Origin: CAIYRG01 sp964446945
GTDB lineage: Bacteria; Pseudomonadota; Alphaproteobacteria; Micropepsales; Micropepsaceae
DNA length: 64,000 nt
Assembly (NCBI GenBank): GCA_964446945.1
Contig: CAYUQO010000001.1
Span: forward strand, 1 to 64,000
Reading direction: 5' to 3'
The notes under the pieces are model-generated. The model ran no database searches, was not told where the DNA came from, and saw only the letters and a list, made by a program, of their open reading frames with translations. Positions 17,329-24,188 of the stretch are shown one piece after another (within the stretch, counting starts at the first letter, position 1; every line of letters starts with the position of its first letter). A program made the position numbers and the translations under genes.

Positions 17329-18302
17329 CAGCTTTGCTCCATCAGAAGGGGTTGGCCCTTTTTCTCATACCAGCGCAGGATGCCCTGCCAGATCTGCTGC
17401 GGTGTTTCGGCGAACCAGAATAATTCGCGGTCCTCGGGATCGATGACGCCCTGTTCGACGAAGAATTCCGGATTGAAGGCGCGGCGCCAGTAATCTTCAC
17501 CGACGAGGACGACCGGCACGGGCGCCATTTTGCGGGTTTGCGACAGCGCCAGGATTTCGAACAGCTCGTCCATGGTGCCGAAGCCGCCGGGAAACACCAC
17601 CAGCGCCCGCGCACGCAGGACGAAATGCATCTTGCGCAATGCAAAATAATGAAAGCTGAAGCACAGTTCCGGCGTGATGTAGGGGTTCGGATATTGTTCG
17701 TGCGGCAGCGTGATGTTCAGGCCGGCCGACTGTGCGCCCTCTTCATAGGCTCCGCGATTGGCCGCTTCCATGATCCCCGGACCGCCGCCCGTCATGATGA
17801 TGATGCGCCCGTCGCGCGCACGATCGCCGCATCTGCCGACCAGCCGTCCGAATTCCCGCGCCAGTTCGTAGTATTTGCTGGTTGCGACGACGTTCTGGCA
17901 GATGGCGTGATGCTGCTTCAGCAGCGGATTGTCCGGTTCGGCCGCGAGTTCCTGCGCCGCCTGTTTGAGCCCGCGCTCCGCTGCCTCGCGTTCACAGACA
18001 CGCGTGCCGCCGAAGACGACAATGGTATGCGCGATGTTGTGCTGACGCAGCAGCGTTTCAACCTTGAGATATTCGAGCTGCAGCCGCACACCCCTGGTGA
18101 CCGGCTGTTGCAGGAAATCCAGGTCCTCGTCGGCCTCGCGATAGCTGGGGCTTGCGAGAATTCTCTGGACCGTTTCCGGCACTTCCTGGGCGGCGGCCGA
18201 CGGCGTCTGTTCCGGCAGCGGGCGGCGCCGCTGTGTTGGATGGGGCGGCTCAGGAACGGCGTGGTCGCCTGGTTGTTCTTCTTCCTTCGGCGGGTCAGCC
18301 AC
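17328..18302 (-). CDS. LOG-family (TIGR00730) nucleotide phosphoribohydrolase-like protein
   Basis: The C-terminal domain has GGGPGIMEAANRGA and VVFPGGFGTMDELFEI, the two signatures of the LOG ('lonely guy', formerly mis-called lysine decarboxylase) family, which releases a base from nucleoside monophosphates. An N-terminal stretch of about 60 residues is Pro/Glu/Gln-rich and probably disordered. I choose GTG at 18302 because AGGAGGGGG precedes it by 4 bases; the ATG at 18317 lies within that ribosome-binding sequence. Coupled to the beta-CASP gene downstream. Confidence 0.82.
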   Translation of the reverse strand: MADPPKEEEQPGDHAVPEPPHPTQRRRPLPEQTPSAAAQEVPETVQRILASPSYREADEDLDFLQQPVTRGVRLQLEYLKVETLLRQHNIAHTIVVFGGTRVCEREAAERGLKQAAQELAAEPDNPLLKQHHAICQNVVATSKYYELAREFGRLVGRCGDRARDGRIIIMTGGGPGIMEAANRGAYEEGAQSAGLNITLPHEQYPNPYITPELCFSFHYFALRKMHFVLRARALVVFPGGFGTMDELFEILALSQTRKMAPVPVVLVGEDYWRRAFNPEFFVEQGVIDPEDRELFWFAETPQQIWQGILRWYEKKGQPLLMEQS

Positions 18303-18424
18303 TTTCCCCCTCCTCATGCTACAAATTACTTGTGTTCTGCCGGACAGGTCCGGTGCAGCGCGAACCGTGTCTTGCAGCAATGAGCTCCGTCAGCGCAAGC
18401 TGTTGGTGGAATATTCGAGGATGA

Positions 18425-19012
18425 ATGATGATTAAGAAAACGGCGGTGGGGATTTTTGGGCTGGCAGCCTTGTTCGCCGCCGGAAACGCAATGGCGCAGA
18501 CGCCGGCGCCACGCGCCACGATCCAAACCTCGATGGGCAATATCGTTGTCGAGCTGGATGCCGAACATACGCCCGCAACCGTGGCCAATTTCATCCGCTA
18601 TGCGAAGGAAGGGCATTTTGATGGCACGGTGATTTATCGCGTGGTGCCCGGCTTCGTGATCCAGGCGGGCTCGATCGACGCGCAGGGCATGTCCCGCCCG
18701 GTGCATGACCCGATCCCGCTCGAGACTGCCAACGCGGCATCGAATCTCCGCGGCACGATCAGCATGGCGCGCGCCGACGATCCAATGTCGGCAACGGCCG
18801 AGTTTTTCATCAATCTCGCGGATGATCCCGGCCTCGACCGTCAGGCGGACGACCACGACAATAAGACCGGCTATGCCACATTCGGCCACGTTGTTGAAGG
18901 CATGGATGTGGTGGACCGGATCGCGATGGTGCCGCTGATGGGCGGTATGGGACCATTTCCGGACGCTGACCCGGCCATGCCGGTGACCATCCAGAAAGTG
19001 ACGGTTCAATAG
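18425..19012 (+). CDS. exported cyclophilin-type peptidyl-prolyl cis-trans isomerase
   Basis: Signal peptide (FGLAALFAAGNAMAQ) then a compact cyclophilin domain: IQTSMGNIVVELDAEHTPATVANF, FDGTVIYRVVPGFVIQAG, ISMARADDPMSATAEFFIN and YATFGHVVEGMDVVDRI. Predicted to speed proline isomerisation in the periplasm. GAGG at 18417-18420 favours the second ATG (18428) slightly over the first. Divergent from the LOG gene, monocistronic. Confidence 0.92.
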   Translation: MMIKKTAVGIFGLAALFAAGNAMAQTPAPRATIQTSMGNIVVELDAEHTPATVANFIRYAKEGHFDGTVIYRVVPGFVIQAGSIDAQGMSRPVHDPIPLETANAASNLRGTISMARADDPMSATAEFFINLADDPGLDRQADDHDNKTGYATFGHVVEGMDVVDRIAMVPLMGGMGPFPDADPAMPVTIQKVTVQ

Positions 19013-19060
19013 TCGTTTCTGTCAAGGTCGGCCCGCCGTCCATACACAGAGGGACGGCGT

Positions 19061-19273
19061 TCAAAACTTGTAACTCGCGCCCACCGACACCGTCTGCTGC
19101 AGGGAACTGCCCGGCCACATGACGGCGTCATATTCGCCGAAGAATTCGAAGTCATCGTACGGCTGGCCGGTGATGCGTCCGCCAACGCTCAGCCGGTACA
19201 TCGCGGGCGATGCTTGCCACCATGCCTGCGATCTATCCGGCGTTCTCAACGAGCGGCGGAACGGCATAAACAA
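19061..19273 (-). pseudogene. C-terminal remnant of an outer-membrane beta-barrel protein
   Basis: A 70-codon frame whose last 45 residues look like two terminal beta strands of an outer-membrane barrel: RLSVGGRITGQPYDDFEFFGEYDA ... LQQTVSVGASYKF, ending in Phe as barrel proteins do. The N-terminal 25 residues are not barrel-like and no signal peptide or upstream barrel sequence is present before the next gene. I read it as the surviving 3' end of a deleted gene; a tiny real protein cannot be excluded. Confidence 0.4.
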
Positions 19274-19283
19274 ACTGGACAGC

Positions 19284-19517
19284 TTAGTGCTGAGAGCGGA
19301 TGCGGCGTTGGAGTTGCGCGCGCATATCCTCCAGCGCCCGCAAGTACCCGAAGTGCCAATAGGCGCGCTCCACGCTGCCCATCTCTTCCGGGTTGGGCTC
19401 GAACACCTGATTGTCGCGCAGCCAGGCGGTGATCTCGATCAGGCGACGTTCGATGCTGGCGTCAACAATTGCCCAATCCTGAGCCGCCCCAGGCGGTGTT
19501 TTGTGCCGTCCGCTCAT
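19284..19517 (-). CDS. small hypothetical protein downstream of PIG-L deacetylase
   Basis: 77 residues, soluble, rich in charged helices (SIERRLIEITAWLRDNQVF ... YLRALEDMRAQLQRRIRSQH). The start codon overlaps the stop of the deacetylase gene in an ATGA, so it is co-translated with it. Unrecognised family. Confidence 0.55.
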   Translation of the reverse strand: MSGRHKTPPGAAQDWAIVDASIERRLIEITAWLRDNQVFEPNPEEMGSVERAYWHFGYLRALEDMRAQLQRRIRSQH

Positions 19518-20239
19518 GTGTTGCAAACGCCTGGTCCGGCGCCATGTTCCGCTCCTGCAAGCCTGCGCTCGAGAAGCTGTGAAGCGACAACTCCGCTGGT
19601 TTTTTCCGCCGCTTCGCGAATTTCCAGGAAGGCTTCGGCATATTCACCGGCGCCCTCGTTGTGCATCGCGCCGCGATAACGATTGAGCGCCGCCGCGGCT
19701 TCGTCGTAGCGCAGATTGGCGCATTGGCTGGCGTAGCAGCGCACCGCAAGTATTTTGGCGCCCATCTGGGCCGAAATGTCCTGCACGAAGTCGTAGCGCT
19801 GCAGCGGGGTCCAAACTTCGAACAGCCGCATCACGGGCCAGGGCTTGGGCAATCCGCGCAGCGCGCCGATCGCCATCCGCGTGGCGGCGCGGTGATCACT
19901 GTGGGATTCGGCGATATGGGTCGTGTACAGATAATCGGGAGCAAAGATGCGGATCACGTCGGCGACCCGCCGTATCACTGAGGCTGTCGCCATCAGAGCC
20001 CCGTCCGGCTCGCGCCAGAATTCGATCCCGGCGACGCCCAGCACGCCGGCTGCGGCCTCGGCTTCCTTTTCGCGCAGGTAAGCCGCCTCGCGCGGCGTCA
20101 GCACCCGCGACCCGCGTTCTCCTGAGGTCAGATAGATCACGTGGATGTCGTCCCCGGCTGCGGCATGGGAAGCCAAGGTGCCGCCACAACCAATTGCCTC
20201 ATCGTCGGGATGCGGGCTCAAGACCAGTATACGGGCCAA
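19514..20239 (-). CDS. PIG-L family (LmbE-like) deacetylase
   Basis: 241 residues with the zinc motif LSPHPDDEAIGCGGT at the N-terminus, YLTSGERGS, and a later SHSDHRAATRMA segment supplying the other metal His. PIG-L enzymes remove the acetyl group from N-acetylglucosaminyl-type sugars. No transmembrane segment. Co-translated with the small downstream gene. The sugar substrate cannot be told from sequence. Confidence 0.88.
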   Translation of the reverse strand: MARILVLSPHPDDEAIGCGGTLASHAAAGDDIHVIYLTSGERGSRVLTPREAAYLREKEAEAAAGVLGVAGIEFWREPDGALMATASVIRRVADVIRIFAPDYLYTTHIAESHSDHRAATRMAIGALRGLPKPWPVMRLFEVWTPLQRYDFVQDISAQMGAKILAVRCYASQCANLRYDEAAAALNRYRGAMHNEGAGEYAEAFLEIREAAEKTSGVVASQLLERRLAGAEHGAGPGVCNT

Positions 20240-20440
20240 AGCGTCAACTCATCGGCAGGATCGCGGATAGGAAACGTACGGAAGGGCACGAAGGAACCGA
20301 AAAATCCCGCAGCCTTGACCTCTCACGGAAACGGGATGACGTGGGCGAAACAGACTTTTTCGCTGCGCGTAATTAATCCGGAGGCCGTGAAAACGGCCAA
20401 TCGATAGCGAAAGCGTAACAATCCAGAGATGGAGACGACA

Positions 20441-20770
20441 ATGACTCGCTTGACCACATTGGCTCTGGGGGTCGCGACGGCGCTGTTCATCGCGGCTCCG
20501 GCGGCGATGGCTCCGGCTTCAGCCGCCGAAATGTTCTTCGCGATTGGCGGACCAAATCCTCCGCCGGCTCCGCCGACCATTGTGCAGCCTGCAATGCCGC
20601 ATCCCGGCATGGTTTGGCGTGAAGGCCACTATATGTGGCGCGGCGGCCACTATGTGTGGACGAATGGCGTGTGGGTGATGCCACCCTATGCTACCGCGAC
20701 CTGGACGCCCGGACATTGGACCGTCCATGACGGGCATAACGTCTGGATCGAAGGCCACTGGGAAGGCTAA
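20441..20770 (+). CDS. exported YXWGXW-repeat protein
   Basis: 109 residues. A signal peptide (TLALGVATALFIAAPAAMAPASA) is followed by a Pro-rich linker and tandem Trp/His/Tyr units (REGHYMWRGGHYVWTNGVW, ATWTPGHWTVHDGHNVWIEG), the pattern of the YXWGXW repeat family found in envelope proteins. ATG at 20441 is preferred over 20429 because GGAG lies just ahead. Followed by a strong terminator. Confidence 0.75.
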   Translation: MTRLTTLALGVATALFIAAPAAMAPASAAEMFFAIGGPNPPPAPPTIVQPAMPHPGMVWREGHYMWRGGHYVWTNGVWVMPPYATATWTPGHWTVHDGHNVWIEGHWEG

Positions 20771-20792
20771 TCACAGCGTCCTGGTGTAAAAA

Positions 20793-20826
20793 GAGCCCGC
20801 AGCTGACTGCTGCGGGTTCTTTTTTT
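20793..20826 (+). terminator. rho-independent terminator after the YXWGXW gene
   Basis: GAGCCCGCAG (20793-20802) pairs with CTGCGGGTTC (20810-20819), one G-T wobble, followed by seven T residues. Lies 22 bases after the stop codon. Confidence 0.9.
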
Positions 20827-20833
20827 CAGGTAA

Positions 20834-21214
20834 TTAATCCAGCTTGTACGCGATGGTGCTGAGCAGGGCGATATAAGGATTCCGCGAATCCAGCCGCGTA
20901 TGCTGCACAATGATCGGGACCGAAGATTCGATCAGCGACGCGTAAGATGTATCGCGCGGCACCGGTTCCGGATCTTTCAAATCATTAAACCTGAGATGCA
21001 AGGTGCGACGCGCTTTGAGCCTTAACCGGTACGGTCCGGCGGGCTCTCGATCCTCGAAGAAAATCGTAATCGCGATATCGGCGTCCTCGCTGGTCAAATT
21101 CAGCAGGCAGGCGGCTTCGTGCGACAGCAGCGCATGGTTGTCCGGATCGACGCTGCCACCCGGAATATAGCCTTCCGGAATTGCCCAGCGGTGGCTGCCC
21201 AGTTCGTTTGGCAT
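20834..21214 (-). CDS. sensory rhodopsin transducer (ASRT) family protein
   Basis: 126 residues closely resembling the Anabaena sensory rhodopsin transducer family: WAIPEGYIPGGS, LLSHEAACLLN, AITIFFEDREPAGPYRLRLKARRT, LRFNDL, and the C-terminal VPIIVQHTRLDSRNPYIALLST. ASRT is a small soluble beta-sheet protein that binds a photoreceptor in Anabaena and may bind DNA or small ligands in other bacteria. There is no retinal-binding seven-helix gene in this window, so its partner here is unknown. Convergent with the YXWGXW gene, divergent from the ThDP enzyme. Confidence 0.85.
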   Translation of the reverse strand: MPNELGSHRWAIPEGYIPGGSVDPDNHALLSHEAACLLNLTSEDADIAITIFFEDREPAGPYRLRLKARRTLHLRFNDLKDPEPVPRDTSYASLIESSVPIIVQHTRLDSRNPYIALLSTIAYKLD

Positions 21215-21331
21215 GACAGCCCAAACGCGCGCTGTGTTGTGTAGTTCCGGCCCTGTGTTCCTTCGGAACCAACTGCGCGCGCCCCCCGCTTACCTGACAT
21301 CCAGGATTCTCCTGCCGATGAGAGGTGATGC

Positions 21332-23086
21332 ATGAGCGCCACTGCTGCCGACGTTCTGGTTCAGACGCTGATCGACTGGGGCGTCAATGTCGTGTTCGGC
21401 ATTCCCGGCGACGGCATCAACGGCATCATCGAGGCCCTGCGCAAGCAGCAGGACAAGATCCGGTTCGTACAGACGCGGCATGAAGAAGCCGCCGCTTTCA
21501 TGGCCTGCGGTTACGCCAAATGGACCGGCCAGCTTGGCGTCTGCATCGCGACGTCGGGACCGGGCGGCATCCATCTGCTGAACGGTCTGTATGATGCGAA
21601 GCTCGACGGTCAGCCGGTGCTCGCCATCACCGGATTGCAGTTCCACGACCTCGTCGAAACCATGACGCAGCAGGATGTGGAACTCGACAAGCTGTTCATG
21701 GATGTGTGCGCTTACAACGCGCGCATCATGGGCGCGGACCATGTCGAGAACGTGGTCGCGCTGGCCTGCCGCACGGCGCTGACACGCCGCGCTGTGGCCC
21801 ACATCACCATTCCGGTGGACACACAGGACGAGCCGGTATCAAAGGATATCCGTTCGCAGCGCAACATTCCGCATCATGTGTCCGACGTCATGTCGTCGGC
21901 ACATGGGATGCCATCGGCAGCGCAGATCGACCTTGCGGCACAGATTCTGAACGAGGCGAAACGGCCCTGCATTCTCGCCGGGCGCGGCGCACTCGGAATT
22001 ACGAATCTGCTCACGTCGATTGCCGACCGGCTCGGTGCTCCAGTGTGCAAGCCGCTGCTTGGCAAAGCGGCATTGCCGGACGACAGCCCGTTCTGTGCCG
22101 GCGGGGTCGGGCTGCTCGGCACGCGTCCGGCGCAGGATGCGCTGGAGCAATGCGACGCGCTTCTGATTGCCGGCAGCTCGTTTCCCTATATCGAGTTCTA
22201 TCCCAAACCCGGCGAAGCACGCGGGATTCAGGTTGATCGCGATCCAACCCGCATCGGCCTTCGCTATCCGGTCGAATGCGCGCTGGTCGGCGATACCGGA
22301 CCGGTGCTGGCACAGCTTCTGCCGAAACTGAAACCACGTGAGGACCGGAGCTTCCTGGAAAAAATCCAGAAAGGCATGAAGGAGTGGCGCGAACTGATGG
22401 AGGAGCAGGGTACCAATCCGGCAAAGCCGATGAAGCCGCAGGTGGTCGCCCACGAGCTGAACAAATGCCTCAAGGACAATGCGATCATTGCCACCGATTC
22501 CGGCACGATCACGACCTGGGCGGCACGCTTCCTCAATATCCGCGGCGACCGCAAATTCTCGTGCTCGGGCAATCTCGCGACCATGGCCTGCGGACTGCCT
22601 TATGCCATCGCGGCGGCGATTGCCCATCCCGAACGTCAGGTTATCGCGTTTGTCGGCGACGGCGGCATCACCATGCTGCTGGGCGAACTTGCGACCTGTG
22701 TGAAGTACCAGCTCGACGTGAAGATCGTGGTGATCAAGAACAACGTGCTCGGCCAGATCAAATGGGAGCAGATGGTGTTCCTCGGCAACCCGGAATATGT
22801 CTGCGAACTGCAGCCGATCGATTTTGCCACTGTCGCGCGCGGGTTCGGCATTGCATCCTTCACCATCGACGATCCGGCGCAATGCTGCGCCATCATGACT
22901 CAGGCGATGAGCGTGAAAGGCCCGGTCCTGATCGAGGCAGTGGTCGATCCGCATGAACCGCCAATGCCGCCCAAAGTCTCCGCGAAACAGGCGGCGCATT
23001 TCGCCATGTCACTCGCCAAAGGGACTCCGCATGCCGGCAAGATCGCGCTCACTGTTGCGTCGGACACAGTCCGCGAAATCGTCTGA
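21332..23086 (+). CDS. thiamine diphosphate-dependent enzyme (acetolactate synthase / pyruvate oxidase-like)
   Basis: 584 residues with the three-domain ThDP fold: an N-terminal Pyr domain with the conserved Glu in QTRHEEAAAFMACGYA and ATSGPGGIHLLNG, a central domain, and a C-terminal PP domain with the cofactor motif FVGDGGITMLLGELAT ... VVIKNN. Looks closest to PoxB-type or uncharacterised 'thiamine pyrophosphate-requiring' proteins rather than IlvB. ATG at 21332 follows GAGGTGATGC. Its 3' end overlaps the enolase-superfamily gene, so the two are likely co-transcribed. Confidence 0.82.
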   Translation: MSATAADVLVQTLIDWGVNVVFGIPGDGINGIIEALRKQQDKIRFVQTRHEEAAAFMACGYAKWTGQLGVCIATSGPGGIHLLNGLYDAKLDGQPVLAITGLQFHDLVETMTQQDVELDKLFMDVCAYNARIMGADHVENVVALACRTALTRRAVAHITIPVDTQDEPVSKDIRSQRNIPHHVSDVMSSAHGMPSAAQIDLAAQILNEAKRPCILAGRGALGITNLLTSIADRLGAPVCKPLLGKAALPDDSPFCAGGVGLLGTRPAQDALEQCDALLIAGSSFPYIEFYPKPGEARGIQVDRDPTRIGLRYPVECALVGDTGPVLAQLLPKLKPREDRSFLEKIQKGMKEWRELMEEQGTNPAKPMKPQVVAHELNKCLKDNAIIATDSGTITTWAARFLNIRGDRKFSCSGNLATMACGLPYAIAAAIAHPERQVIAFVGDGGITMLLGELATCVKYQLDVKIVVIKNNVLGQIKWEQMVFLGNPEYVCELQPIDFATVARGFGIASFTIDDPAQCCAIMTQAMSVKGPVLIEAVVDPHEPPMPPKVSAKQAAHFAMSLAKGTPHAGKIALTVASDTVREIV

Positions 23087-24185
23087 GCCCGGCTTTAAAG
23101 GGCCAGCCATCGAGCGGGTAGAAGCGTCGGCATACAAGGTACCGACGGACGCGCCGGAATCGGACGGGACGCTCGCATGGGACAGCACCACGCTGGTTCT
23201 GGCGGAAATCTCCGCGGGCGGACAAACCGGCATCGGCTTTTCCTATGCCAGCGACGCAGCGGCAGGGATCATCACCGGTAAACTGGCGAAGCATCTTGAA
23301 GGCGGGGATGCCTTCTGCATTCCTGCCCTCTGGGAATCCATGGTGCAGGCAGTGCGCAATCTCGGCTGGCGCGGCGTCTGCGCCAATGCAATTTCCGCCG
23401 CCGATATCGCGTTGTGGGACCTCAAGGCCAAACTGCTCGATCTGCCGGTTTGTGATCTCATCGGGCGCGCACAGGAGCGGGTTGAAGTCTATGGCAGCGG
23501 CGGGTTCACGTCATACGACAATAGGCGGCTCGCCGAACAGCTCGGTCGTTGGGCACGCGAGGATGGCTGCCGCGCCGTCAAAATGAAAATCGGCCGCGAG
23601 CCGGATAAGGACCTGGCCCGCATCGCCGCCGCCCATAAAGCGATCGGCAAGACGCAGCTCTTTGTCGATGCAAATGGTGGATATGAGCGCAAGCAGGCGC
23701 TGGAATTTGCCCGCGCATTTGCGGAATTCGGCATTGGCTGGTTCGAAGAACCGGTGTCGAGCGACGATCTGGAAGGTTTGCGCCTGTTGCGCGACCGCGC
23801 TCCGCCGGTGATGGACATTGCGGCCGGCGAATACGGTTACGAGCAGTTTTACTTCCGTTGCATGCTGGAAGCGGGTGCCGTGGATGTGCTGCAAATCGAT
23901 GCCACGCGCGCCTGCGGCTATACCGGATTTCTGATGGGGGCGGCGATTGCGCGGTCGTTCAGCGTGCCGATCTCCAGTCATTGTGCGCCGGCGATTCATC
24001 TCCCCGTCGCGGCGTCCTGTGCGCATCTGAAACACATGGAATGGTTTCACGACCATGTCCGTATCGAACATATGCTGTTCGACGGTGCGCCCAATATTTG
24101 CGACGGGCATGTCACTCCCGATCTTGAGCGCCCGGGGCACGGATTGAAATTCCGCCGCGGCGATGCCGAAAAATATAAGGTCTGA
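23031..24185 (+). CDS. enolase-superfamily (mandelate racemase / muconate-lactonizing type) enzyme
   Basis: Seen: the catalytic Lys motif VKMKIGREP, metal ligands in LFVDANGGY, GWFEEPV and IAAGEYGY, and VPISSHCAP supplying the His-containing acid/base segment. These enzymes abstract a proton alpha to a carboxylate, often in sugar-acid breakdown. The start is uncertain: ATG at 23031 overlaps the ThDP gene by 56 bases and adds a basic leader; family similarity begins around PAIERVEASAYKVPT. The next gene starts 3 bases after the stop. Confidence 0.82.
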   Translation: MPARSRSLLRRTQSAKSSEPGFKGPAIERVEASAYKVPTDAPESDGTLAWDSTTLVLAEISAGGQTGIGFSYASDAAAGIITGKLAKHLEGGDAFCIPALWESMVQAVRNLGWRGVCANAISAADIALWDLKAKLLDLPVCDLIGRAQERVEVYGSGGFTSYDNRRLAEQLGRWAREDGCRAVKMKIGREPDKDLARIAAAHKAIGKTQLFVDANGGYERKQALEFARAFAEFGIGWFEEPVSSDDLEGLRLLRDRAPPVMDIAAGEYGYEQFYFRCMLEAGAVDVLQIDATRACGYTGFLMGAAIARSFSVPISSHCAPAIHLPVAASCAHLKHMEWFHDHVRIEHMLFDGAPNICDGHVTPDLERPGHGLKFRRGDAEKYKV

Positions 24186-24188
24186 GTT

